From NCBI RefSeq assembly GCF_016820575.1, contig NZ_JAEMQH010000002.1, positions 741,305 through 805,304 on the forward strand: DNA of 64,000 bases, written 5' to 3'. Below, piece by piece: positions 16,760 to 26,338 of the stretch. The stretch's first letter is position 1; every line of letters starts with the position of its first letter. This stretch comes from Marinobacter sediminum. Lineage in GTDB: Bacteria; Pseudomonadota; Gammaproteobacteria; Pseudomonadales; Oleiphilaceae. The notes under the pieces were generated by a model. That model saw only the letters and a list, made by a program, of their open reading frames with translations. It was not told the DNA's origin and made no database searches. The position numbers and the translations under genes are program-made.

Positions 16760-18289
16760 ATGGCACTGCCTTTGTCCCGGTTACCATTTGAGATTGCGCA
16801 GGAAGTCAGGGCCAGAAAGTGGCTGGCTTTGCTTCTGTTCGTTGCGGTGAGTTTTGGTGTTCTCGCCGCTGGCTTTCTCTGGCCTTACAAGTATGAATCG
16901 GAAACCGTCATCTTTATTGATGACCAGAACATCATCCGGCCATTGATGGAGGGCAGTGCGGTTGCGACACAGATCAACGATACAACGTCTGCCGCGCAGG
17001 AGTTGCTCTGGAGCCGGAGTATCCTGGAAAAGGTGGTCACCGATGACGAGATTTACGGTGAGGAACTGGTTGATGGTAACCGTGAGAAATTCGAAGCCCG
17101 AATCGCTGATTTAAGATCAAACCTTACCGTTGTTCCGCGGGGCGACAGTTATTTTGCGATTGTGTATCAAGCAGGCTCGCCCATGAAGGCATTTCAAATT
17201 GCCCAGCGCATGGGGCAATTATTCATTGAAGAAACCAATAGGCGCAAACGGTCTGAGAGTCGCAATGCTTATGAGTTCATCAATAATCAGGTTCGCAGCT
17301 ACGAGAATCAATTGGCGGCCGCAGAAACGCGTTTGCAGGCCTTCCTGTCGGAGAACGTTGACGGTACAGAGAGCGCGGCCAACAGTCGTCTGGATAGCCT
17401 GAGAAGTCAGCTTGAGCTTGCCCAACTGGAAAAGTCTGAGCTCCAGGCCAGACAACGGTCGCTCGAGTTTGAGCTCACGAGGGTTGATCCTACAATCCGT
17501 CAGGGACGGACTCAAGACGCCTACCAGACTCGCATAAGTGCCATGGAAGAGCAGCTGGATACCCTCCGATTAAAATACCACGACACTTATCCGGACATCG
17601 TTATTCTGCGGGAACAGCTGCAGGAACTGAGGCGTCAACGGACTCGGGAGCTCGCCAGTCGGGTACCTGAAGCTGCGCCAATCGGAGAGGAGTCCGTTTC
17701 CAATCCGGTGTTTCAGGACATCCAGACTGAACTCACCGCAACACGAGCAAACCTCCAGACCATCAACTCCCGCATTAACAGTTTTCAGCAACTGCTGGCA
17801 GACCAAGCCGCCCGCATGGAGCGGATCCAGGAAAAAAGAGCCCAGTATCTCGAGCTGACTCGCGATATGGAGGTCAACAAGGAAATCTACGATGACCTTC
17901 TCAAGAGACGTGAGAAAGCTCGGGTTTCCATGCACTTGGATGTCGAAGGGCAGGGTTTGAATTACCGCATAAATGAAAAAGCGCAATTTCCTTTATCAGC
18001 CTCAGGGCCTGGGTTTGAAATTTTTGCGGCGGCGGGGCTGTTCCTGGGTATAGCGGCGCCTTTCGGCCTGGCAGCCGGTCTCCTCCAGGTGGACCCGCGA
18101 GTGCGGGCTCGGGAGCAGCTGGAGGAAACCACTGATTTGCCGGTGCTGGTTGAGTTGCCAAAGGTTCGTACACCTTTCGAGCAGCGTCGAGATCGCAAAG
18201 TGTCTGTGGTGATCTGTGTATTTGCCGTTGCAGCGACCCTGACCTATCTGGCGGTATCCGGCGCAGCGCTCATAGGGGTTTTGGAATGA
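16760..18289 (+). CDS. Polysaccharide chain-length determinant, Wzz/GumC type (XrtA-system)
   Basis: A protein of 509 residues: membrane segment at about 24-42 (WLALLLFVAVSFGVLAAGFL), a long periplasmic region with coiled coils (residues 170-400, rich in RLQAFLSEN, LEKSELQARQ, EEQLDTLRLKY), a second membrane segment near 420 and a third at the C-terminus (VSVVICVFAVAATLTYLAV). It is an inner-membrane polysaccharide copolymerase that sets chain length and couples polymerisation to export. It lacks a fused cytoplasmic kinase; the separate CpsD-like protein is encoded next, its ATG overlapping this stop. Confidence 0.92.
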   Translation: MALPLSRLPFEIAQEVRARKWLALLLFVAVSFGVLAAGFLWPYKYESETVIFIDDQNIIRPLMEGSAVATQINDTTSAAQELLWSRSILEKVVTDDEIYGEELVDGNREKFEARIADLRSNLTVVPRGDSYFAIVYQAGSPMKAFQIAQRMGQLFIEETNRRKRSESRNAYEFINNQVRSYENQLAAAETRLQAFLSENVDGTESAANSRLDSLRSQLELAQLEKSELQARQRSLEFELTRVDPTIRQGRTQDAYQTRISAMEEQLDTLRLKYHDTYPDIVILREQLQELRRQRTRELASRVPEAAPIGEESVSNPVFQDIQTELTATRANLQTINSRINSFQQLLADQAARMERIQEKRAQYLELTRDMEVNKEIYDDLLKRREKARVSMHLDVEGQGLNYRINEKAQFPLSASGPGFEIFAAAGLFLGIAAPFGLAAGLLQVDPRVRAREQLEETTDLPVLVELPKVRTPFEQRRDRKVSVVICVFAVAATLTYLAVSGAALIGVLE

Positions 18290-19185
18290 ATAAGCAAAAA
18301 AACAACACTGACCCCGAAAAAAATACAAAGGACGACCAATCAGTGATCGGAGACGATGTCGAAAACGATCGGGAGCAGGGTCACTGGATGAAGAGCCGAA
18401 ATGGCTCGAATTCAACCGGTGCATCTACGTCTGAATGGGATGATTCGCGCATGCTGGTGCCCAGTTCTTTGGAATTGGGCACGGGTTCCGTCGATAAGTA
18501 CGTGATCAGCAAGCAGATCGTACGCATGCAGGAGCCGAGACGGCTCACTCCGGACGACATGGACGAGCGAAGAATCGTCTATCCAGAGTCAAAAAACAGG
18601 ACCTTGGTCAATCGTTTCCGTGACTTGCGCACGAAGCTGCTGGAAGCATCAGGGGGCAACAACTTCACAATTGTGGTGAGTGCGACCAATCGAGGTGCGG
18701 GCGCGTCTTTTGTTTCGCTCAACCTGGCAGCGGCCTTCGCTTTTGACCAATCGAAAACCGCCGTTGTCATCGACTGCAACCTTCGGGATCCGTCCCTGCA
18801 CTCAACGCTCGATATCCTGCCCGAAACGGGATTAACGGATTTTCTCGATGATCCCGACTTTGACATCGCGAGAATCCTATACCCAACGGGCATTCCACGA
18901 TTGCGGCTGATCCCGGCGGGTAGTCGCCGGGAAACGCCCAGCGAATTTTTTACCTCGTTCAGAATGCGACAGTTTCTTCAGGCTGTCAGGCGTCGTTACC
19001 CTGACCGGTTTATCGTGCTCGATACGGCGCCCATTACTGAATCCCCGGACGCGCGCATCCTTTCCGAGTTGTGTGACTACGCCATGTTAGTGGTCCCCCA
19101 TGGTCGGGTAACACCGAATCAAATAGACCAGGCGGCTATTGCTTTCAATCCACAAAAGTTTGTGGGGACGGTTATTAATGGATAG
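18286..19185 (+). CDS. CpsD/CapB-like ATPase with altered Walker A motif
   Basis: A protein of 299 residues. A polar, charged N-terminal extension of about 105 residues precedes a CpsD/MinD-like domain. The Walker A region reads NRGAGASFVSLNLA (residues 135-148): the expected GKS/GKT lysine is Ala140. Walker A' (VVIDCNLRDPSLH) and Walker B-like (FIVLDTAPI) strands are kept. No tyrosine cluster is seen at the C-terminus, which ends in FVGTVING. It sits where XrtA loci encode the tyrosine autokinase partner of the Wzz-like protein, but as written it probably cannot hydrolyse ATP normally. It may be a pseudokinase regulator of chain length. The ATG overlaps the wzz-like stop. Confidence 0.85.
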   Translation: MNKQKNNTDPEKNTKDDQSVIGDDVENDREQGHWMKSRNGSNSTGASTSEWDDSRMLVPSSLELGTGSVDKYVISKQIVRMQEPRRLTPDDMDERRIVYPESKNRTLVNRFRDLRTKLLEASGGNNFTIVVSATNRGAGASFVSLNLAAAFAFDQSKTAVVIDCNLRDPSLHSTLDILPETGLTDFLDDPDFDIARILYPTGIPRLRLIPAGSRRETPSEFFTSFRMRQFLQAVRRRYPDRFIVLDTAPITESPDARILSELCDYAMLVVPHGRVTPNQIDQAAIAFNPQKFVGTVING

Positions 19186-20467
19186 ACAGCAATTTCTTAT
19201 CTTTTGGTTCCGGCAAAGCCTGAATGTTCTCGTGTTTCTCGCGTTATCTGCCGGCATTGTTCGGGCCGAACCCGCGGTAGTGACACTGGGGTTGGATTCT
19301 CGATTTTCTGACAACATTCGCCGGGCACCCTCGAATGAGGAGTCCGACTTAGAGTCGAGATTGTCGATTGGTATTCAGCATATTTCCGACCCGGACACTT
19401 GTAATTCGGGTTTGTCAGCAAGGACTGCCTACAGGTACTGGTGGGATGACAGCTTTGATCCCGAAACAACGGCTGATGCCGATTTTCTGGGCGACTGCCG
19501 GTTAGGGCCAAATGTCGTTTGGGAAGTCTCTGATTACCTGCGCGATGTCGCCCAAAGTAGTAGATCTAACGACACGCCGGATAGTCGCACCCAGAAAAAC
19601 GTTTTTCGTACCGGGCCTGTGGTTACCCTCAGAATGGGGGCGGTTGACGAACTCTTGCTCTCAGCGGCCTATGAAAACACGGAATTCCGGGAACCCGAAC
19701 AAAAAGATGGTGAGCGCCACATAGGTACAGTGGGTTGGAATCACTTATTCAGCCCCTCGTTCACGGCTGGTCTGAGTGCCAGCATTGATCAGTCGGAGCT
19801 GGACACGGGGGAGGAGATTGACCGCGTTACATACAGCCTTCCTTTCACCAAAGCCTGGGCTGCAACAGTGTTGAGTGGCAGTTTTGGTTACGGCCAGATC
19901 GAAACAAAATTGATCAATCAGCCAACGCGCGAATACGAAGCCTTCGTGAGCAACCTGCTCCTGGTGCGGCAGATCAATGCCTCCACTGAACTGGAACTCG
20001 AAAGCAGCCGGGAATTGACTGATCAGACCGCAGATTTTGATAGCCGGTTTGATGAATTCGTTTTTGATCTGGAACAGACCAGTGCGGTTGAAGTCACCGC
20101 CTTACGGCTGGGTATCAATAACGATCTCAGTAACGGGGCAGAGCTGGACATTGATTTTTTTGCTAGTCGCTCTGATTACCTGGATATAGGAATCCAAGAG
20201 GATAACCTGGGTGTTGATGCAAGCTTTCGTAGACCTGTCACGGGCCAGCTTACTGGACTGTTGGGTGCGCGCTATGTGTGGTTTGACTATTCATCGGATG
20301 ATACTCAAGACCAGATAGCGCAGGTAAATGCTGGGATCGAGTTTCAATTGAATCGACAGTTGAATTTTGTGAGCAGCGTCGGGTTTGAGAGACGAACCAG
20401 CGATGTGCCTAGTCGGGAATTCGACGAAGCCTGGATTTTGGCCGGATTGGTTTACCAGTTTCGTTAG
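19178..20467 (+). CDS. Outer-membrane beta-barrel protein of the XrtA-type exopolysaccharide locus
   Basis: A protein of 429 residues with a signal peptide (VLVFLALSAGIVRA) and alternating hydrophobic/polar strands to a C-terminal VYQFR end typical of outer-membrane barrels. It matches in position and character the conserved hypothetical PEP-CTERM-system protein found after the autokinase in XrtA loci. It probably helps polymer pass the outer membrane. The ATG at 19178 overlaps the upstream stop by 8 bases; a start at 19139 is unlikely because it precedes the signal peptide. Confidence 0.8.
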   Translation: MDRQQFLIFWFRQSLNVLVFLALSAGIVRAEPAVVTLGLDSRFSDNIRRAPSNEESDLESRLSIGIQHISDPDTCNSGLSARTAYRYWWDDSFDPETTADADFLGDCRLGPNVVWEVSDYLRDVAQSSRSNDTPDSRTQKNVFRTGPVVTLRMGAVDELLLSAAYENTEFREPEQKDGERHIGTVGWNHLFSPSFTAGLSASIDQSELDTGEEIDRVTYSLPFTKAWAATVLSGSFGYGQIETKLINQPTREYEAFVSNLLLVRQINASTELELESSRELTDQTADFDSRFDEFVFDLEQTSAVEVTALRLGINNDLSNGAELDIDFFASRSDYLDIGIQEDNLGVDASFRRPVTGQLTGLLGARYVWFDYSSDDTQDQIAQVNAGIEFQLNRQLNFVSSVGFERRTSDVPSREFDEAWILAGLVYQFR

Positions 20468-20505
20468 CCTTTGAAATAAAGGAACAGCTGGACAGGGAAG
20501 GTGTT

Positions 20506-21375
20506 ATGCAAGTTCCAATTCAGAACGCATTAACGATCGATGTGGAAGATTATTTCCAGGTTGCAGCATTGGCGGAAGCCGTCTCCACGGAAGATTGGCC
20601 GCGGATGGAATACCGGGTGGAAGCCAACACCGATCGCCTGCTTGAGACTTTCGATAGGTTCGATACCAAGGCAACCTTCTTCATCCTCGGATGGGTTGCG
20701 GAGCGCTCCCCTTCACTGATTCGTCGTATTCACGAGGCTGGCCATGAAATAGCCAGTCACGGATACAGCCACCAGCTTGTCTACACACAAACTCCAAGTG
20801 TGTTTCGAGAAGAGACCAGGCGATCGAAGTCTATACTTGAGGGGATTATTGGCGAACCCGTGACAGGTTATCGGGCAGCCAGCTATTCGATTACGGCTGA
20901 GTCACGGTGGGCTCTTGATGTGCTCTGTGAGGAAGGCTTTACTTGGGATTCGTCCATTTTTCCGGTTCATCACGACCGATATGGCATGCCTGGAACACCC
21001 TTCCAACCCTACCAACTCAAGACCCCGAACGGCGGCATACTGACTGAATTCCCACTATCTACCTGCCCACTGGGCAACTATCGGTTGCCGATTGCGGGAG
21101 GTGGCTACTTCCGTCTGTATCCGTACTGGTTCAGTCGATGGGGGCTGGGGCGAATCAATCGTGCCGGACAGCCCTTTATTTTCTACCTCCACCCTTGGGA
21201 GATAGATGAAGAACAGCCTCGATTAAAGGTGAAGGCGTTGTCCCGGTTCAGGCACTACAACAATCTCGACAAGTGTATGAACAGGCTGGAATCCCTGCTT
21301 GATGATTTCAGTTTTGCGCCGGTTTCCCAAGTGCTTTCTGGTGCGGCCATCTCGAAGTTGGCTGTTGCAGTCTAA
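20506..21375 (+). CDS. XrtA-type polysaccharide deacetylase (NodB domain plus DUF3473)
   Basis: A protein of 289 residues. NodB-fold motifs: NALTIDVEDYFQVAALAE at residues 6-23 (Asp of the metal site), RRIHEAGHEIASHGYSHQLV (His-His) and VTGYRAASYSI. The C-terminal DUF3473 region has GGILTEFPLST and FYLHPWEID. It removes N- or O-acetyl groups from the polymer or a precursor; no signal peptide is seen, so it may act in the cytoplasm, as for the family. A GGAAGG ribosome-binding site precedes the ATG. Confidence 0.9.
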   Translation: MQVPIQNALTIDVEDYFQVAALAEAVSTEDWPRMEYRVEANTDRLLETFDRFDTKATFFILGWVAERSPSLIRRIHEAGHEIASHGYSHQLVYTQTPSVFREETRRSKSILEGIIGEPVTGYRAASYSITAESRWALDVLCEEGFTWDSSIFPVHHDRYGMPGTPFQPYQLKTPNGGILTEFPLSTCPLGNYRLPIAGGGYFRLYPYWFSRWGLGRINRAGQPFIFYLHPWEIDEEQPRLKVKALSRFRHYNNLDKCMNRLESLLDDFSFAPVSQVLSGAAISKLAVAV

Positions 21376-21396
21376 TCGCAGTATAAGGGTGTTTGG

Positions 21397-22710
21397 ATGG
21401 GAATGGATCTCTCCGCGGTCAAAATTGAAGGCTTTAAAAGCCGAATCGAACACCTTAAAAGAAAAAAAGGAAGGTTGGGCCGGCTTGTAAGCGAGGCGCG
21501 TATTGCAGGTACTTCGCCAGCAAATCTGGTTTCTGAACTTCAGTCCGTCAGTGCTGAAATAAAGACTCTGCAAAAAGGTCTTAAACATCAGAAAAATGCT
21601 GGGCATACGGTGAATAAGTGGAATCCGCCCGAGATTAATCCACAGGCGGCCATTCTTGGTCGGACCGTCGAAGGGCCGGTAACTGTTCGCGAATGTGATA
21701 GCGAATTAACGCAGGCTGTTGATAATTATGTTGCAGCGCATCCGGCAGCGTCTCTCTGGCATAGACCTGTCATTTCCGCTTTTATCAACACGCTCTATGG
21801 TCATCCCATCCGACTGTTCACGGCCCTCTCAAGCGACGGAAAAGTAGTCGGAACAATCGCCTTGGTAAAGCTTAAGAGCCGCCTATTTGGCACCTATCTG
21901 GTGTCGCTGCCCTATTTCAATTACGGAGGGATTCTCGCCGACAACCAGAAGGTTGCTGAGGCATTGATTTCTGCTGCTGATTCTTGGCGTGAGAAGGAAT
22001 TCGCCAGCCATGTTGAGCTCCGCCATGTTCTGGATTTGGAGCAGAACCTTCCCCAGCGCAGCAGCAAGTTCGCATTTTGGTTGCCTTTACCCGAAACACC
22101 AGATGCCCTCTGGACGAGCTTCAAACCTAAGCTAAGGGCCCAGATTCGCCGGGGTGAACGAGAGAGGCCCGAAGTTATTTTCGGGGGTGTGGAACAACTC
22201 GATGCTTTCTATCGCGTCTTCTCCAGAAATATGCGCGACTTGGGTACACCAGTGTACGGTCGTGACTTCTTCCGTGGTTTACTCCAAAGCTTACCGGGCC
22301 AGTCCTGGCTGGTGATCTTGAGCGTTCAGGACAGGCCAGTCGGTTGCGCCTTTCTGGTGGGATATCGGGGCAGATTGGAGATACCTTGGGCCTCTACATT
22401 ACGAACCGTAAGCCATACAGCAATAAACATGGCGATGTACTGGAACATCCTAAAATTTGCCGTTGCCCAGGGTTACACAGTGTTCGATTTTGGCCGGTGC
22501 ACCGAAGATGCGGGAACCTACCATTTCAAAAAACAATGGGGGGCGCAGCCAATTAAACTGCACTGGGACTACCTGCTGGCACCGGGGGTGCCGTTGCCCG
22601 GTCTCAACCCGGACAATCCGAAGTTCCGGTTTCTGATCGCTGTCTGGAAGAAATTGCCCGTATGGATTGCGAATATTCTGGGTCCTAAAATTGTCAGAGT
22701 GTTGCCATAG
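21397..22710 (+). CDS. FemAB-like (GNAT) protein of the XrtA locus with N-terminal coiled coil
   Basis: A protein of 437 residues. Residues 1-75 are charged and helical (EGFKSRIEHLKRKKGRLGRL, SVSAEIKTLQKGLKHQK), a probable coiled coil. Residues 90-420 form the tandem acyltransferase fold: SLWHRPVISAFINTLYGHP, LVSLPYFNYGG, LRAQIRRGERERPEV and FGRCTEDAGTYHFKKQWGAQP. FemAB-like proteins in XrtA loci probably transfer an amino-acyl or acyl group to a polysaccharide precursor; the donor is unknown. The gene ends overlapping the next GTG by one base. Confidence 0.88.
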   Translation: MGMDLSAVKIEGFKSRIEHLKRKKGRLGRLVSEARIAGTSPANLVSELQSVSAEIKTLQKGLKHQKNAGHTVNKWNPPEINPQAAILGRTVEGPVTVRECDSELTQAVDNYVAAHPAASLWHRPVISAFINTLYGHPIRLFTALSSDGKVVGTIALVKLKSRLFGTYLVSLPYFNYGGILADNQKVAEALISAADSWREKEFASHVELRHVLDLEQNLPQRSSKFAFWLPLPETPDALWTSFKPKLRAQIRRGERERPEVIFGGVEQLDAFYRVFSRNMRDLGTPVYGRDFFRGLLQSLPGQSWLVILSVQDRPVGCAFLVGYRGRLEIPWASTLRTVSHTAINMAMYWNILKFAVAQGYTVFDFGRCTEDAGTYHFKKQWGAQPIKLHWDYLLAPGVPLPGLNPDNPKFRFLIAVWKKLPVWIANILGPKIVRVLP

Positions 22711-23837
22711 TGAACGGTCAAGAGAGTGCCCGGCAAAAGACGGTTTTGCATCTGATTGATACGACGGGGCCTGGAGGGGCGGAAACAGTATTCACTAGCC
22801 TACTGAAGGAACTGGCCAAAACTAACATTCGGAATGTTGTGGTTCTGAGGGGGGAAGGTTGGGTGGCTGAGAGGGTTCGCGCCATAGGCCTTACACCTCG
22901 TTTCATCGATTCCAAGGGCAGCTTTAATCTGCAATACATCAAAGCCTTGAGGAAGCTTCTGGTAGACGAGCAGGTGGATCTTATTCATGCCCATTTACTT
23001 GGGTCTAACGTTTACGGCGCATTACTGGCTTTGCTTTCACGGAAACCGATGATTGCAACGTTTCATGGTGCAGTTGATGTGGCTGCGAAAGAGCGTTTCC
23101 TTAGAGCTAAGTTCATGCTTGTTGGCTGGGGTGCATCAAGGATCGTGTGTGTTTCTAAGAGACTCGAAAAAGAATTGATTGCCAGAAGCAACCTGCCAGA
23201 AAAAAAGCTCAAGTTGATCTACAACGGTGTGGACCCTGCGCATTTTCAGGGCAGTGGGCCCACCGATCTGCGCGCAGAACTGGGCCTTTCTCCGGATGCC
23301 AATCTGGTGGTGTCGATCGGCAACATCCGTCCCGCCAAGGGGTATGAATTTCTGGTGGACGCCGCAGTGAAGATGCTTGAATTAGAGGACAACACCCATT
23401 TTGTAGTGGTAGGTCATCAGCGTGAGGCGCTCTTTCGAGAGCTGCTGCATCAGATGAGCAAAGCACCCAAACCGCCCAAAATCCATTGGCTGGGTTTCAG
23501 AGAAGACGTTGCTGATATTCTCAGGCAGGCGAATGTTTTTTTGCTGCCTTCGACCTCAGAAGGCTTCTCGATCTCCACGGTCGAGGCCATGATGGCAGGC
23601 ATTCCAGTCATTGCGACGCGAAGCGGAGGACCGGAAGAGATCATCTCCAATGAGGAAACCGGGTTTCTCATTCCGACGCAGGATTCATCTGCCATCGTTA
23701 ACGCTATTCGCGCATTAGGGACTGCAGATACAAGAAACCGTGTAGTGGAGCAGGCCAGGCAGGTAGCTGAGGAAAAATTCAGCTTGCCGTCTATGCTGAA
23801 CGAATATCGAGGGCTTTATCAACAACTGATTGGTTGA
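22710..23837 (+). CDS. Glycosyltransferase family 4
   Basis: A protein of 375 residues with the GT-B two-domain layout. N-terminal DTTGPGGAETVFTSLLKEL carries the GGAE acceptor loop; VSIGNIRPAKGYEFLVDAA and LPSTSEGFSISTVEAMMAG (E-x7-E) form the donor-binding domain. It adds a sugar to the lipid-linked repeat unit in the cytoplasm; the sugar is unknown. The GTG start overlaps the last base of the FemAB stop, showing tight coupling. Confidence 0.92.
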   Translation: MNGQESARQKTVLHLIDTTGPGGAETVFTSLLKELAKTNIRNVVVLRGEGWVAERVRAIGLTPRFIDSKGSFNLQYIKALRKLLVDEQVDLIHAHLLGSNVYGALLALLSRKPMIATFHGAVDVAAKERFLRAKFMLVGWGASRIVCVSKRLEKELIARSNLPEKKLKLIYNGVDPAHFQGSGPTDLRAELGLSPDANLVVSIGNIRPAKGYEFLVDAAVKMLELEDNTHFVVVGHQREALFRELLHQMSKAPKPPKIHWLGFREDVADILRQANVFLLPSTSEGFSISTVEAMMAGIPVIATRSGGPEEIISNEETGFLIPTQDSSAIVNAIRALGTADTRNRVVEQARQVAEEKFSLPSMLNEYRGLYQQLIG

Positions 23838-23843
23838 AACAGG

Positions 23844-24902
23844 ATGTTCAAAAACGCTGCGTTAAGGATTGCCAACCTTGTAGGTGAAACTGGTTGTTTT
23901 CGGTTCCTGTCTCCAGAGACTGTGCCGGTTTTTATGTTGCATCGGGTGTATTCGGGTGAACGTACCATTGCTGGCGGTCTATCCGTGGACATCCTTCGTG
24001 ACCATCTTCGCTATTTATCCAGACACGGGTATAGAGTCCTCACGATGGACGAGCTCTTCGAGATGCTAGGTGAGGGCGGTCGTATCGACCCGAAGTCGGT
24101 CATTTTCACCATTGATGACGGTTTTTCTGATCATTTCGAGGTTGCTGCGCGAGCCTTTGACGAATTCGGGTTTGTGCTTAATTGCTTCGTAATTACCGGT
24201 TTTCTCGATGGAAAGCTCTGGCCCTGGGACTATCAAATTACTTACGCCGTTCATCATTGTGCCCTTAATGAGGTTGCACTGACTCTACCAACGGGCGAGA
24301 AATATCAGTTGAATATGGCGAAGGACGGTGCTATCCATTCGATCAGAAAGCTCCGAAACAAGCTAAAATCCTGCCGCCAAACAAACATTTACGACTGGCT
24401 GAAATTTGAGTTATTCACCGCTTTGGCTGTCGGTTACCCTACTGATGTTCCGGCTGAATTTACCGCCATGTCCTGGGACAATGCGAGAACGCTGCAAGCG
24501 AACGGTCATGGCATTTATCCCCACACATATAGCCATAGAATTCTTTCATCGCTCCCTATTGGAGAAAAACAGGTAGAAATCGAAGAATCGTTAAAACGAG
24601 TGCAGGCTGAGTTGGGTAATAAGCCGAAGGTATTTGCCTATCCGACCGGACGCCAAATGGATTTCGATCAATCGGACATTGAAGAGTTAGCAAAGTGCGG
24701 GGTTGAAATGGCTTTTACGACTGTTACCGACTACGTGAGCAAGGGCCAAAGCCTTCTCAAACTTCCTCGCTTCTCTGTCCCTGAGAACGCAGAAGATTTC
24801 AGGCAGATTATGAACCGCTTCGAGGCCTTTAAAACGTTTTTCCTTAACGCCAATCACAAAGCCTCTTTATCGGGACTGATGTCGAGGGATGCAACTCATT
24901 AG
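23844..24902 (+). CDS. Polysaccharide deacetylase-family protein
   Basis: A protein of 352 residues. NodB motifs: VIFTIDDGFSDHFEVAARAF (first Asp pair) and GHGIYPHTYSHRIL (His-x3-His). A middle insertion of about 90 residues separates them, and the C-terminus has KVFAYPTGRQMDF. It is probably a deacetylase acting on the polysaccharide or its precursor. No clear signal peptide. It is last in the plus-strand operon; the next gene is convergent, 36 bases away, with no clear terminator hairpin. Confidence 0.87.
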   Translation: MFKNAALRIANLVGETGCFRFLSPETVPVFMLHRVYSGERTIAGGLSVDILRDHLRYLSRHGYRVLTMDELFEMLGEGGRIDPKSVIFTIDDGFSDHFEVAARAFDEFGFVLNCFVITGFLDGKLWPWDYQITYAVHHCALNEVALTLPTGEKYQLNMAKDGAIHSIRKLRNKLKSCRQTNIYDWLKFELFTALAVGYPTDVPAEFTAMSWDNARTLQANGHGIYPHTYSHRILSSLPIGEKQVEIEESLKRVQAELGNKPKVFAYPTGRQMDFDQSDIEELAKCGVEMAFTTVTDYVSKGQSLLKLPRFSVPENAEDFRQIMNRFEAFKTFFLNANHKASLSGLMSRDATH

Positions 24903-24938
24903 TAAGACTGGCGACCGCTTGGTACCAGACGGATCCTA

Positions 24939-26126
24939 TTAACTTTTTAAAGCACGGATGTACTGCTTAATTTCGAACCAGAAAGGAAGGGGATCGTCCC
25001 AGCGATTGACTTCATGGCGAGTTCGCAACCCCGGTCGAAGAAATCGAAGGACTTCGAGCAGTTTTTTCCTCCACGAGTAGGTTGACGTCGGTGATTTCAA
25101 AACGATGAAGAGTCGGTCAATGTCTCCGAGAATCCATCTAACTCGGCGCTGACGCCATTTGATCTCCGGCACCTCCTGTCCGGTGCTCACGAGATAAAGC
25201 CACCAGGGAAAGTCTATTCCGGAGTCTATTGCCAATTGGAGCGAACCCCAGAATCTGGGGTTTACCTCCATCAGGTATCCGGTGCCAGTCGGAGAAACCC
25301 TGAATTCCACCATCGCAACGCCATGCCAGTTAGCCCCAATGAGAAGCTTTTCGGCGTACATCTTGAGTTGGGGATCTAGTTGTGCCGATTCACTCAGAAC
25401 ACTGACCCCGCCACCCGGAGGTTTTTCCCTCAATCTGCGATGTGAAAAATAGCAAACAGGCTCACCTTTGTTGAACAGCGCGAAGATACCCTGACCGGTG
25501 CCTTGGACATAAGATTGGATAGTGAAAGGGTAGTCAAAAAAGGCATTCGCTTGGAGCTGGGACTCGGCTTCGTTGGAATCATTGGCAATCAAAACCCTTG
25601 TCGAAAGTATGCGATCCGCTTGCAGTATTTTCGACTTGAAGGGCTTTAGCACGATTGGGAAGTCTTTTACTAAGGGAAGTGCTTTTAGACCATCCTGGCG
25701 GTTCTGACACCATACCGTGGCGGGAATCGGGGTTCCTTGGCGGTCGGCGTACTCGAAGAGGTTGTTCTTGTTGGCTAATTTCTCTACCTCCGCTTCAGAG
25801 GGGAAGGGGAAAGTAACGAAGGAGGGAAGTTCATCCTGATACCTTAGAACAACGTAGGTTGTTGTCTCCGTGATGGGTAGCAGAAAGGTGATCTCTAATT
25901 CATTGATGAGTCTCAATAACGTCTCGAAAAAGGCTCGTGGAGCGGCGTGCGGGTCTGGGTAGATGCAAGTTTTTTTGTTGAATCGGGAAGAGCCAGCCAA
26001 GGAGGGAGCAGAGCTTTCTCCGACAGCAATCCACAAACCCCGTGTTCCAAGTGACCTCACTGCTGCAAGCGAGGCCCGTTGATTTCCGTCCAGTACTAGA
26101 ATTTTGGAATCCGGGAATTGCGACAT
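24939..26126 (-). CDS. ATP-grasp-domain protein
   Basis: A protein of 395 residues. An N-terminal Rossmann-like preATP-grasp domain (KILVLDGNQRASLAAVRSLG) is followed by the ATP-grasp fold: FPIVLKPFKSK for nucleotide binding, a glycine-rich REKPPGGGVSV loop and the metal site VAMVEFRV plus YLMEVNPRFWGSLQ. Such enzymes ligate a carboxylate to an amine or thiol. Near amino-sugar and adenylating enzymes, it may attach an amino acid to the polysaccharide, but the substrates are unknown. It is transcribed against its neighbours. Confidence 0.88.
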   Translation of the reverse strand: MSQFPDSKILVLDGNQRASLAAVRSLGTRGLWIAVGESSAPSLAGSSRFNKKTCIYPDPHAAPRAFFETLLRLINELEITFLLPITETTTYVVLRYQDELPSFVTFPFPSEAEVEKLANKNNLFEYADRQGTPIPATVWCQNRQDGLKALPLVKDFPIVLKPFKSKILQADRILSTRVLIANDSNEAESQLQANAFFDYPFTIQSYVQGTGQGIFALFNKGEPVCYFSHRRLREKPPGGGVSVLSESAQLDPQLKMYAEKLLIGANWHGVAMVEFRVSPTGTGYLMEVNPRFWGSLQLAIDSGIDFPWWLYLVSTGQEVPEIKWRQRRVRWILGDIDRLFIVLKSPTSTYSWRKKLLEVLRFLRPGLRTRHEVNRWDDPLPFWFEIKQYIRALKS

Positions 26127-26338
26127 CCTGCCGACACCTCTGATGGAAAACGAGCTATATTATCAGATAAGGAAATGGCGTTTTCTATGGGGTTGTGGAT
26201 ACCAGTATTGCAGTCTGTACTCCGTTCTCTTCGAAATGTGCTCAGAACGGTTCAATTCGCTGAGACTCGGTTCGTCCGAACGGGTTTTGCCAGGTTCGTG
26301 TTGCAAATGGATTATCTATGAGAAAAGGAGGTTCCAGG

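Noticed and set aside
26175..26321. Small 48-codon frame ending at the phosphatase gene
   Set aside because: The only AAGGA is one base from its ATG, composition is not protein-like, and the phosphatase has a better start at 26339 with its own perfect ribosome-binding site.
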